From Clostridia bacterium (GTDB lineage: Bacteria; Bacillota; Clostridia; Oscillospirales; CAG-272): a stretch of 40,759 bases of DNA. This document shows positions 6,681-15,068 of the stretch, in pieces. A program made the position numbers and the translations under genes. How positions within the stretch are numbered: the first letter of the stretch is position 1; every line of letters begins with the position of its first letter. Where the stretch lies: the NCBI GenBank assembly GCA_017454675.1, contig JAFTCN010000081.1:1-40759 (forward strand), given 5' to 3'. The notes below the pieces were generated by a model. That model saw nothing but the letters and a program-made list of their open reading frames with translations, did not search any database and had not been told where the DNA came from.

Positions 6681-8909
6681 TCAGCCCTTGAAGGTCCAGT
6701 CAGCCCCGACTGTCCCTGCTTCACCGAACATCGCTGCGATCGAGACGATCTTCTTTTTGTAAAGCTCCGCCTCGTTCCCGGTAAGCGACATGCCTTCCTT
6801 CAGCGATGCGTTCAGGGCGTTCGTGAGAGCGTTCCTGTCGGATTCGGAGAGCTTGATCCCGCATTCTATGGGATCGATCTGCGGGGTCTCTGTCTCGTAG
6901 ACCGTCTTTACCAGCGCCACTGAGATCACCTGCGAGCTCATGACTGACGAGACGAGCGTGCCGGCATCCGTTTTTCCGGGTTCGCTCCCGAACAGATTGC
7001 CGGAGATCTCCTGGCCGGATGTCGCGCCGGTACCGATCGCCAGCGAGTAGAGAGTGGTGAGCGCGGCAGTCTCTTTTGACATATCGACGCCGTTGCCCTC
7101 GGCGGCAGAGAGTTCGCTCAGGATGTTGTTTATGAGCTTCTGAAGGCCGGGGGCCTGCTGCGGCGGGATGCCGATCGATGTGAGTTTTTCCTCTGTCAGC
7201 TGCTCTTTCAGGGTATCCACCGTGTCCTTGTCGAGGTTTTCGGAGAGCCATTCGAGCTTTTCCTCGACCGACTTGCTGTCGGGCTGGCCTTCCGAGAGCT
7301 CCTTGACTATCGCGGCGGATTTCTGCGCGGCCGCGACGGTGTTGACGACCTCGCTGCTGCCTCCGTTCGCTATCTTTTCGGCGGTCTTTTCATCAATGAT
7401 ACCGCTGTCCTTTATCTTTTCGCTGTTCACGATGACCTCGAGCAGCCTGTCGGTACCGCCGTCAATGATCCCGCTGCCGTCAGCGGCGTCGAGCATGTCC
7501 TTCAGGGCGTCGGTATCGAGGCCGGTGAGGATGTCGGACGGCGATTTGCCGTCGACAGAGTCGCTCACCTTCATCGCCGAGACGATCATCTTCTCGATCT
7601 GCTCCGCCTTTTCGGGGGTCATTTCCGCGAGTTCGACCGAGATCCGGTCGAGGAGGTCCTCCTTTTCGTCTCCGTTCAGGCCGACGGCGTCGGCGAGAGC
7701 CCCGATCGCGGCTTCAGTGAGCGAATCGGCGACCGGCTGCATGTTGGGCACTTCGGATATCTTGCACAGGATGTCGGAGATGAATCCCGGCTCGGAGAGG
7801 GTTTCCCTGTTGAAGCTGAGCGAGCCGTCTTCGCCTCCCGTGATGAGTCCGGACCTGTCAAGTATCTCCATAAGGTCGGCGGCGCAGCCGAGGTCATTGG
7901 TCAGCGTCTTTGACGTGATCTCGGAGAGGACCTTCAGCAGAGCCTCTATGATCCCGCTGCCGTCCGTCTGAGGCGGTGCTGTTCCCAGAAAATCGTTTCC
8001 TGCCGCCCATGCCCTGCCGGCGGAGGAGAGAAGTTCGGACAGTATGTCAGGTATGTCGGGGTTGACCTCGAGATCCGAGACGAACGAGCGCACGAGTCCC
8101 GACGATGACAGCAGCGCCGCGGTCCCGTTGTCTGCCGCGCGTGCCAGTTCGAGCGCCGTCGCGGCCGGGGCGGCGAGGCTTTCTATGACCTCGTCCACCG
8201 GTCTTTTTTCATCGCCGAAGCGGACTTTTGTGAGCGAGTAGAAGATCGCCTCGCCTCCCAGCTTGCGCGTCGAGAGGAGCACGGGGTTTTTCGACAGCGC
8301 TCCGGGCGGAAGCTCTCCGTCGAACCCGGCGTACTCTCCGGCGGACTCGATGAACGATGCCGTTTCGGGCGACTCAGCCAGTTTTTCGGCCAGCGAGACG
8401 GTCCCTCCGAGCGGCATGAAAAGCATGACGAGGATCGCGATCCCGTTGACTATGCCGACGCCGAGGCCGGTCAGCCTGCCGGCCGCGCCCGACGGACTGT
8501 CCTTCGGGAAGACCTTCGCGATGAGCGGATTGAAGGCGCAGAAAAGGAGCTTGATCAGAACGAAGACGGTGACGAAGATCGCCGGCGCCGCGGCGGCCCC
8601 GGCGAACGATCTGACCAGAGAGACGAGCGTCGGGCCGGACTCCGCGAGTTCCGCGACGGTGAAGGAGGAGCCTCCGCTCTTCAGCGCCGCGTCGGCCGCC
8701 ATCACGGCGAAGTTGGCCGCGGCTCCTCTGAGCAGCAGCGCGGCGGCGAAGGCGATCACGGCGGATACGGCCGTCGTCATTATGCCGGCGAATGTCTTGC
8801 GCGGGCGTCTGAAGAGCCCGAGAAGGGCCGTCGCGGCGAGCAGAACGAGCCCGGACGCGGTGACCGCGAGGGATATCAGCAGCAGTACCGTTTTTGAATC
8901 GGCAGACAT
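6681..8909 (-). CDS. Large CvpA-like membrane protein with long soluble C-terminal region
   Basis: 742 aa. The ATG at 8909 has AAGGAGG eight bases upstream; an in-frame ATG six codons earlier overlaps that site and is less likely. The first ~170 residues hold four membrane segments and end in GRLTGLGVGIVNGIAILVML, which resembles the CvpA (colicin V production) family. The remaining ~570 residues are soluble, acidic and helix-rich, with many Glu/Lys/Leu segments and no motif I recognise. Normal CvpA proteins are ~160-180 aa, so the extension is the unusual part. It is the first gene after the promoter at 8969-8997, and only 62 bases separate it from the GNAT fusion start. The CvpA-like call rests on topology and one motif. 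Confidence 0.6.
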   Translation of the reverse strand: MSADSKTVLLLISLAVTASGLVLLAATALLGLFRRPRKTFAGIMTTAVSAVIAFAAALLLRGAAANFAVMAADAALKSGGSSFTVAELAESGPTLVSLVRSFAGAAAAPAIFVTVFVLIKLLFCAFNPLIAKVFPKDSPSGAAGRLTGLGVGIVNGIAILVMLFMPLGGTVSLAEKLAESPETASFIESAGEYAGFDGELPPGALSKNPVLLSTRKLGGEAIFYSLTKVRFGDEKRPVDEVIESLAAPAATALELARAADNGTAALLSSSGLVRSFVSDLEVNPDIPDILSELLSSAGRAWAAGNDFLGTAPPQTDGSGIIEALLKVLSEITSKTLTNDLGCAADLMEILDRSGLITGGEDGSLSFNRETLSEPGFISDILCKISEVPNMQPVADSLTEAAIGALADAVGLNGDEKEDLLDRISVELAEMTPEKAEQIEKMIVSAMKVSDSVDGKSPSDILTGLDTDALKDMLDAADGSGIIDGGTDRLLEVIVNSEKIKDSGIIDEKTAEKIANGGSSEVVNTVAAAQKSAAIVKELSEGQPDSKSVEEKLEWLSENLDKDTVDTLKEQLTEEKLTSIGIPPQQAPGLQKLINNILSELSAAEGNGVDMSKETAALTTLYSLAIGTGATSGQEISGNLFGSEPGKTDAGTLVSSVMSSQVISVALVKTVYETETPQIDPIECGIKLSESDRNALTNALNASLKEGMSLTGNEAELYKKKIVSIAAMFGEAGTVGADWTFKG

Positions 8910-8968
8910 GTGTTTATCCTCCTTCATTACAGGATGTCGGTGTTTTCTGTCAGTTATAATATCAAATT

Positions 8969-8997
8969 ATTATACAATAAAACGGAGGAACTGTCAA
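8969..8997 (-). promoter_or_regulatory. Sigma-A type promoter for the CvpA-like/sigma/PrsW operon
   Basis: On the minus strand TTGACA (8992-8997) is separated by 17 bases from TATAAT (8969-8974), an exact consensus. The next gene starts at 8909. Confidence 0.9.
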
Positions 8998-9012
8998 GCA
9001 CGTATGACAGAC

Positions 9013-9042
9013 TTGACAAAACACATGACTGTGTGATATACT
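9013..9042 (+). promoter_or_regulatory. Promoter for the transketolase operon
   Basis: TTGACA (9013-9018), an 18-base spacer, then TATACT (9037-9042). It points away from the minus-strand promoter at 8969-8997; the two -35 boxes are only 15 bases apart. Confidence 0.85.
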
Positions 9043-9097
9043 ATTATGGTTTCATTCGCGCATATATTATTATAAACCCGAAAGGAATAAACAAAGT

Positions 9098-9925
9098 ATG
9101 GATCAGGTAAAACTCGCAGAGTTGAAAAAGACCGCGGCAGACATCCGCCTCGGTATTCTTGAAGGCATACACGCCGCTTCATCCGGACATCCCGGCGGAT
9201 CGCTGTCGATCGCCGAGATCATGTCCTATCTTTATTTCTCAGAGATGAGAGTAGATCCGTCGAACCCCGACTGGCCCGACAGAGACCGCCTCGTCCTCTC
9301 GAAGGGACACACGGCTCCCGCCCTCTACGCCGCGCTTGCCGAAAAGGGATTCATCCCGAAGGAGGACCTGAAGACCCTCCGTCAGGCAGATTCCTATCTT
9401 GAAGGGCACCCCGATATGAAGCACACCCCCGGCTGCGACATGACCACCGGTTCGCTCGGACTCGGCGTCTCCGCCGCCTGCGGAATGGCTCTCGCCGGAA
9501 AGATCGCCGGCAAAGACTACCGCGTATACGCTGTCGTCGGCGACGGCGAGACAGAGGAGGGCCAGGTCTGGGAGTCCTCGATGTTCGCGGCTCACTACAA
9601 GCTCGACAACCTTTGCTATATCCTCGACCTCAACGGCCTCCAGATCGACGGCAGGATCACCGACGTCATGAATCCCACGCCTCACGACAAAAAGTTCGAA
9701 GCCTTCGGCTTCAATGTCATAAACGCCGACGCCCACGACTTCGAGTCGCTCGAGAAGGCCTTCGCGGCCGCCAGAGCCTGCAAGGGCAGGCCGTCGGTGA
9801 TCATCGCCCGCTCGACGAAGGGCAAGGGCGTCTCCTTCATGGAGAATCAGGTCGGATGGCACGGCGCCGCGCCGAACGACGAGCAGTACGCTCAGGCAGT
9901 GGCCGAGATCAAGGCGTCGCTCTGA
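9098..9925 (+). CDS. Transketolase, N-terminal (ThDP-pyrophosphate-binding) subunit
   Basis: 275 aa, ATG preceded by AAAGGA. The transketolase N-terminal signature is clear: ASSGHPGGSLSIAEI (~27-41), LVLSKGHTAPALYA (~66-79), TTGSLGLGVSAACGMA (~111-126), and the thiamine-diphosphate motif GDGETEEGQVWE (~148-159) ending near LDLNGLQ. With the adjacent gene it makes a split transketolase, which exchanges two-carbon units in the non-oxidative pentose phosphate pathway. The split form is usual in many Clostridia and Archaea. Forty bases separate the two genes. Confidence 0.95.
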   Translation: MDQVKLAELKKTAADIRLGILEGIHAASSGHPGGSLSIAEIMSYLYFSEMRVDPSNPDWPDRDRLVLSKGHTAPALYAALAEKGFIPKEDLKTLRQADSYLEGHPDMKHTPGCDMTTGSLGLGVSAACGMALAGKIAGKDYRVYAVVGDGETEEGQVWESSMFAAHYKLDNLCYILDLNGLQIDGRITDVMNPTPHDKKFEAFGFNVINADAHDFESLEKAFAAARACKGRPSVIIARSTKGKGVSFMENQVGWHGAAPNDEQYAQAVAEIKASL

Positions 9926-9964
9926 CGTCCCGTCCCCGAAAGAAAGGATCAGGAGAAACGAATC

Positions 9965-10906
9965 ATGGCAGATAAGATAGCAACAAGAGAAGCTTACGGA
10001 AACGCCCTTGCCGAATTCGGCGAGAAATACGATTTCGTCGTGCTCGACGCGGACCTCGCCGCGGCGACCAAGACAGGAACATTCAAGAAGAAATTCCCCG
10101 ACAGATTCTTCGACTGCGGTATAGCCGAGGGCAACATGATTTCGGTGGCTGCCGGGATCGCGACGACGGGAAAGACCGTTTTCGCTTCGTCCTTCGCTAT
10201 GTTCGCGGCGGGCCGCGCCTTTGAGCAGGTCCGCAACTCGATCGGATACCCGCACCTCAACGTCAAGATCGGCGCGACTCACGCCGGCATCACGGTCGGC
10301 GAAGACGGCGCGACGCACCAGTGCCTCGAGGACATCGCGCTCATGCGCACGATCCCCGGCATGACCGTCATCAGCCCCGCGGACGCCGTCGAGGCGAGGG
10401 CGGCGGTCGAATGGGCCATCAACTACAAGGGTCCGGTCTACCTGCGCTTCGGCAGAATGGCGGTCCCGGTGCTCTTCGACAAGGAATCATACAAATTCCG
10501 CATCGGTAAGAACATCCGGCTCACAGAGGGAAAGGACGTAGCGATCTACGCCACCGGCGTGACCGTGAACTTCGCTCTCGAGGCCGCGAAGCTGCTCGAG
10601 GCCGACGGCATCTCGGCCAGAGTCGTGAACGTCGCCAGCATCAAGCCGCTCGACAAGGCCGAGATCGCGGCTACCGCCGCCGATACCGGCGCGATAGTCG
10701 TCGCCGAAGAGCACAACATCATCGGCGGACTCGGCGAGGCCGTAGCTTCCGCGGTCTGCGAATCCTGCCCGGTCCACGTGCTGAAGGTCGGAGTAGAGGA
10801 CAGATTCGGCAAATCCGGAAAGGTCCCCGCGCTGCTCGAGATGTACGGTCTGACGCCCGCGAACATCGCCGCGAAGGCAAAGGCCGCCGTCGCCCTCAGG
10901 CACTGA
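9965..10906 (+). CDS. Transketolase, C-terminal (pyrimidine-binding) subunit
   Basis: 313 aa, ATG with AGGAG upstream. It carries the pyrimidine-binding domain (DFVVLDADLAAATKT, then FFDCGIAEGNMISVAAGIA, whose Glu would activate thiamine diphosphate) and the transketolase C-terminal domain (~190-305, VAIYATGVTVNFALEAA and VVAEEHNIIGGLGEAVA). It is expected to form a heterotetramer with the product of 9098-9925. Same operon. Confidence 0.95.
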   Translation: MADKIATREAYGNALAEFGEKYDFVVLDADLAAATKTGTFKKKFPDRFFDCGIAEGNMISVAAGIATTGKTVFASSFAMFAAGRAFEQVRNSIGYPHLNVKIGATHAGITVGEDGATHQCLEDIALMRTIPGMTVISPADAVEARAAVEWAINYKGPVYLRFGRMAVPVLFDKESYKFRIGKNIRLTEGKDVAIYATGVTVNFALEAAKLLEADGISARVVNVASIKPLDKAEIAATAADTGAIVVAEEHNIIGGLGEAVASAVCESCPVHVLKVGVEDRFGKSGKVPALLEMYGLTPANIAAKAKAAVALRH

Positions 10907-10919
10907 AAAGCCGCAGGCC

Positions 10920-12002
10920 ATGGCTGAGCTCATAACTGTCCCGAGGCCGCTGAGGCTCGGAGCCGCGTATCACGGGAACCGCATGCCACATCACGCGGCG
11001 GAGGATTTCAGGGATATGGCGTCGCACGGGATGGATCTCGTCGTGCACATGCTCTCGCACACCGATCTCGACAGACACCTTGAGGTCATGCGGAGGCTCG
11101 TCGGCATGTCAGAGGACGCCGGCCTCGAGCCCTGGATCGACAACTGGGGTCTCGGAGGGCCTCCCGGGGACAAGTCGCATTTTCTGTCATACAGCCCCGA
11201 AAGCCATGTCATCATGTCCGACGGCCGGCCCGACCCGGTCAGGGTCTGCGTAAACAGCCCCGCGTTCCGGCAATTCACCCGCGAGTGGATCGACGCCGTC
11301 GCGCACATCGGCGGGAAGACCATCTTCTGGGACGAGCCTCATCTCCCCAGGAAGAGCGTCGACGGAAAAACATACTACGGCTGCACCTGCGAACGCTGCC
11401 GCGCGCTGTTCGAGTCGAAATACGGGCACCCGATGCCCGAGTCACCCGACGCCGAGACCGAAGAGTTCGGTGCGGAGCAGATCGCGGGATATTTCGCCGA
11501 GATGACAGAATACAGTCACTCGAAGGGCATCCGCAACGCTGTGTGCGTCATGATCGGGACCTACGGGATGAGTCTCTCACAGGCCGACAGGATCGCGGCG
11601 CTTCCGTATATGGACAACATAGGCTCCGACCCGTACTGGATCGGACGCAAGAAGAAGGATCCCGGCCTCGACGTCTACCGGTTCGTGCGCTCCGAAGCGG
11701 AGAAGAACATAGATCTCTGCGAGAAGAACGGCAAGGACCACAACCTCTGGCTCCAGGTCTACAGCAATCCGCGCGGCTGCGAAGAGGACATAATCACCGC
11801 CGCCGACGCGCTTTACGACGCCGGAGCGAGGACTGTCATCGCGTGGGGCTACTACGGCAGCGAGTCGAACGACTACGGCGCGGAAAATCCCGTCGCCGCC
11901 TGGTCGAGGTGCTGCGAGGCGATGGCGAGACTCCGCGGATTCGAGCACGACAGACGTCTGGCAGCAGACAGGGCCGCCTATCGGAAAACAACGAAAGTCT
12001 GA
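10920..12002 (+). CDS. Putative TIM-barrel glycoside hydrolase-like protein
   Basis: 360 aa, starting 13 bases after the transketolase stop with only a weak GCAGG site. The pattern suits a (beta/alpha)8 barrel: LRLGAAYHGN at the first strand, FTREWIDAVAHIGGKTIFWDEPHL with acidic residues at a strand end (~120-142), and YMDNIGSDPYW (~225-235). A CTCERCRALFESKYG segment (~156-170) has the CxCxxC pattern I associate with uncharacterised glycosyl-hydrolase-like barrels. No signal peptide is evident, so it is probably cytoplasmic. I cannot name the substrate. Its place after transketolase suggests a link to sugar breakdown, but only by position. Confidence 0.55.
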   Translation: MAELITVPRPLRLGAAYHGNRMPHHAAEDFRDMASHGMDLVVHMLSHTDLDRHLEVMRRLVGMSEDAGLEPWIDNWGLGGPPGDKSHFLSYSPESHVIMSDGRPDPVRVCVNSPAFRQFTREWIDAVAHIGGKTIFWDEPHLPRKSVDGKTYYGCTCERCRALFESKYGHPMPESPDAETEEFGAEQIAGYFAEMTEYSHSKGIRNAVCVMIGTYGMSLSQADRIAALPYMDNIGSDPYWIGRKKKDPGLDVYRFVRSEAEKNIDLCEKNGKDHNLWLQVYSNPRGCEEDIITAADALYDAGARTVIAWGYYGSESNDYGAENPVAAWSRCCEAMARLRGFEHDRRLAADRAAYRKTTKV

Positions 12003-12101
12003 CCGCGCGGGTTTCGCGCCGGTCATGCGAACAAAAACTCCGCCGTCAGGGCTTTTCCGGCTGCACCGGATGCCGGCGGCTTGAAACAGAAAGAGCAAAT
12101 C

Positions 12102-12344
12102 ATGTTATTCGGAAAGAAAAAGGAGAAAAAAACGGTCATGACAGTAACCAGGGATACGGTCATCGGCGATCTGCTCGACGTCAATGCCGACGTTTCGCAG
12201 TTCTTCCTTGCCATCGGGATGCACTGCCTCGGATGCCCCGTCTCGCGCGGCGAGACGATCGAGGAAGCCTGCGCCGTCCACGGCACGGATGCCGACGAAC
12301 TCATAAGATCCATCAACGATTTTCTCGCAAAAGAGAACAAGTAA
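12102..12344 (+). CDS. DUF1858 (hybrid-cluster-protein-associated redox disulfide) protein
   Basis: 80 aa from the ATG at 12102 (AAAGAG upstream). An ATG at 12138, with AGGAG twelve bases ahead, would give the shorter form usual in the family, and a TTG at 12081 is also in frame. The DUF1858 domain spans ~14-75: VTRDTVIGDLLDVN, then GMHCLGCPVSRGETIEEA, which carries the CLGC cysteine pair. Such proteins are thought to be small redox or metal-site proteins and often sit near hybrid cluster protein genes. No such gene is nearby. It is followed by the terminator at 12390-12423. Confidence 0.88.
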   Translation: MLFGKKKEKKTVMTVTRDTVIGDLLDVNADVSQFFLAIGMHCLGCPVSRGETIEEACAVHGTDADELIRSINDFLAKENK

Positions 12345-12389
12345 TAATAATTCGCAATGCGTGCGACCGGTCAAAAAGACCGGCGTAAG

Positions 12390-12423
12390 AAAAAACGCCA
12401 CGGATCTTTCCGTGGCGATTTTT
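12390..12423. terminator. Bidirectional rho-independent terminator
   Basis: A 9-bp stem (CGCCACGGA / TCCGTGGCG, 12396-12404 and 12409-12417) has a 4-base loop, with T-rich sequence after it on the plus strand (12419-12423) and an A-run before it (12390-12395) that reads as T on the minus strand. It separates the converging transketolase and 2-oxoacid dehydrogenase operons. A smaller CCGGTC/GACCGG hairpin lies just upstream. Confidence 0.9.
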
Positions 12424-12563
12424 CCGGGGTACGACGGTCATTTGTTTCCGCTTCCCGGGAAGCCCGGCCCCTGCCGCGTCCGGGTGCGGACACGGTGCGG
12501 GCTTCTCGGGTTCAGATGACCGGCATGAACGGACAGCTTGACTGTTTCCTGACCGTCCGGCGC

Positions 12564-15041
12564 TCAGATTCCCTTTTCGAGACGGTCCATCTTTTCGACG
12601 TCGGAGAAGTTGTGGGTCGGAACATATCCGGGGATCGGAAGCAGCTTCTCGTGGATGCAGTCGATGATGGCGTCCGGGTAGGGGAAGAAAGAGGTCTCGA
12701 GCTCGTGAGCCGGAGTGATCCAGTTGCGGGAACCGAGAGCTACCGGCGGCGCGTCGAGATAGTCGAAGGCGAATTCGGCGATGTTGGCGGCCATGTCCTT
12801 CATGACCGATCCGCGCTCGCAGGCGTCGCCGACGATAATGATGCGTCCGGTCTTCTTGACCGACTCGACGACCTTCTTATAGTTGAAGGGGACGATCGAG
12901 CGGGCGTCGATGACCTCCGCCTCGATGCCGTATTTCTCTTTCAGGGTATCGGCGGCTTCGAGCGCTCTGTAGAGCACCGCGCCGATGGTCAGGATCGTGA
13001 CGTCCCTGCCTTCGCGCTTGACGTCGGGATCGCCGAGCGTGACCTCGTAGTATCCCTTCGGGACGCCTTCGGGATGGAACTCCTCGCCCTTGTCGTAGAT
13101 CCTCTGCGATTCGAAGAAGATCACGGGGTCGGTGCCCTCGAGCGCCGAGCACATAAGGCCCTTGGCGTCATAGGGTGTCGCCGGGAAGACGACCTTGAGT
13201 CCGGGGATGTGGGCGGTAAGAGCGGTCCAGTCCTGTGAATGCTGGGCGCCGTACTTCGAACCGACGGAAACGCGGAGGATGATCGGCATCTTAAGGATGC
13301 CGGCGCTCATCGCCTGCCATTTTGCCATCTGGTTGAAGATCTCGTCGCCGGCGCAGCCGATGAAGTCGGCGTACATGAGCTCGACGATCGCGCGGCCTCC
13401 GCACATCGCGTAGCCGACGGCCGAACCGACGATTGCCGACTCGGAGATCGGGGCGTTGAAGAATCTGTGGTAGGGGATCGAATCGGTGATCTTCTTGTAG
13501 ACGCCGAACGCTCCGCCCCAGTCGCGGTTGTCCTCGCCGTAGGCGATGAGCGTGGGATCGTCGTAGAATTTCTCGATGATGGGCTCGCACAGACCGTCGC
13601 GGATGTTGTATACCTTCATCTTCGGGACGGGATTGCCTTCGCTGTCGCGGGCGGTGCGGATCTTGCCGGCCATTTCCTTGACTCTGTCGTTCTCGTCGTG
13701 AGGCTTCAGCATCTCGGCCTTGCGGGACGGATCCATGCTGTGGACCTTCTGATTCGAGAACATGATCGACGCGATCGCGTCGGGATCACGGTTGAGATCC
13801 ATTCTGGGCGAGATGCTGTCGTCTGTCGCGAGCTTGATGATCTCTGTCATGCGGGAAACGATCATCTCGTCGAGGGCTTCGAATTCGGATTCGTCGGCAA
13901 TGCCGCCGGCCGTCAGCTTTCTTCTGAATGCCGCGACGGGATCGGCTGCCTTCCAGGCCTCGATCTCCTCCTGGGTCCTGTATGTGGAGGAGTCGGAAGG
14001 AGAATGTCCGGATACGCGGTAGGTCACGACGTCGAGCAGGGCGGGGCCGTGTCCGGCGACGAGGATCTCCTTCTTGCGCTTCACGGCGTCGATCACGGCG
14101 AGCGGATCGTAGCCGTTGACTCTCTCGGCGTGCATCTGCTCGGGGTTGAAGCCGGCGCCGAGTCTCGCGGCCATGTCGAAGCCCATCGTTTCGCCTCTGG
14201 TCTGGCCGCCCATTCCGTAGTGGTTGTCGAAGATGTTGAAGAGGATAGGCATGCCTGTCCCGTGACCGTCGTCCCAGAGCTTGGTGATCTGGTCCATCGA
14301 AGCGAAGTTGAGCGATTCGAGGACGGGTCCGCGGCCGAGTGCGCCGTCGCCGCAGTTTGCGACGACTATGCCTTTCTTGTGGTTGGATCTCTTGTAGAGC
14401 GCCGCGCCGAGAGCGATCGGAGCGCCGCCGCCGACGATGGCGTTGTTCGGCATGATGCCGAAGGGGATGAAGAAGGCGTGCATCGATCCGCCGAGGCCGC
14501 GGTTGAAGCCGGTGGTGCGGGCAAAGATCTCGGCGAGGGCTCCGTAGAGCAGGAAATTCTTAGCCAGTTCCTTGACGCTGCCGTCGTTCTTCATATGCTT
14601 CTCGACGACCGACAGAACGGTGCCGTCAAGAAACTCCTTCATGATGTCGTAGAGTTCGCCGTCTTCGAGCTTGTTGATCGACGACAGGCCCTTGGCGAGG
14701 ATCTCGCCGTGGCTGCGGTGCGAGCCGAAGGTGAGGTCGTTTATTTCAAGGCAGTACGCCTCTCCGACGGCCGATGCCTCCTGACCGATCGAAAGATGAG
14801 CGGGGCCGGGGTTGTTGTACTTGACGCAGTTGTACTCGCTCTTGACTTTGATCTCGTTGAGCATCGTCTCGAATTCGTGGATCGTGCGCATGTCGTGGTA
14901 GATCCGGAGAAAATCTTCTTTTGAATAGAGTTTTTTCTCTTCTTCCAGCGACAGACTGTACTGACATACCGGAATATCCTCAAAGTGGATAAAACCGGGA
15001 GTAAATGCCTTCTTGGGGTCTACAAACTGTGATTTTGGCAT
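12564..15041 (-). CDS. 2-oxoacid dehydrogenase E1, fused alpha and beta subunits
   Basis: 825 aa, ATG at 15041 with AAGGAG upstream. The first ~45 residues are a nonconserved extension. The alpha half (~45-420) shows GSHRSHGEILAKG, GLGGSMHAFF, the thiamine-diphosphate motif GDGALGRGPVLESLNFA, and YRVSGHSPSDSSTYRTQEE. The beta half (~475-815) shows AYGEDNRDWGGAFGVYKKIT, FNAPISESAIVGSAVGYA, VSVGSKYGAQHSQDW and a transketolase-C-like domain (VTILTIGAVLYRALEAA). It decarboxylates a 2-oxoacid and passes the acyl group to E2 lipoate. Motifs do not settle pyruvate against acetoin or branched-chain substrates. It is the last gene of the operon, 27 bases after E3. Confidence 0.92.
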   Translation of the reverse strand: MPKSQFVDPKKAFTPGFIHFEDIPVCQYSLSLEEEKKLYSKEDFLRIYHDMRTIHEFETMLNEIKVKSEYNCVKYNNPGPAHLSIGQEASAVGEAYCLEINDLTFGSHRSHGEILAKGLSSINKLEDGELYDIMKEFLDGTVLSVVEKHMKNDGSVKELAKNFLLYGALAEIFARTTGFNRGLGGSMHAFFIPFGIMPNNAIVGGGAPIALGAALYKRSNHKKGIVVANCGDGALGRGPVLESLNFASMDQITKLWDDGHGTGMPILFNIFDNHYGMGGQTRGETMGFDMAARLGAGFNPEQMHAERVNGYDPLAVIDAVKRKKEILVAGHGPALLDVVTYRVSGHSPSDSSTYRTQEEIEAWKAADPVAAFRRKLTAGGIADESEFEALDEMIVSRMTEIIKLATDDSISPRMDLNRDPDAIASIMFSNQKVHSMDPSRKAEMLKPHDENDRVKEMAGKIRTARDSEGNPVPKMKVYNIRDGLCEPIIEKFYDDPTLIAYGEDNRDWGGAFGVYKKITDSIPYHRFFNAPISESAIVGSAVGYAMCGGRAIVELMYADFIGCAGDEIFNQMAKWQAMSAGILKMPIILRVSVGSKYGAQHSQDWTALTAHIPGLKVVFPATPYDAKGLMCSALEGTDPVIFFESQRIYDKGEEFHPEGVPKGYYEVTLGDPDVKREGRDVTILTIGAVLYRALEAADTLKEKYGIEAEVIDARSIVPFNYKKVVESVKKTGRIIIVGDACERGSVMKDMAANIAEFAFDYLDAPPVALGSRNWITPAHELETSFFPYPDAIIDCIHEKLLPIPGYVPTHNFSDVEKMDRLEKGI

Positions 15042-15068
15042 GATTTATTCTCCTTGAACCAATGATTT

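Noticed and set aside
13239..14924. 561-codon open frame on the plus strand, antisense to the fused E1 gene
   Set aside because: It lies wholly within a well-supported enzyme gene, has no ribosome site or protein motifs, and results from GC-rich codon bias. The same applies to long antisense frames opposite trkH (20037-21557), ktrB (21933-23096) and the transketolase genes (9239-10318).
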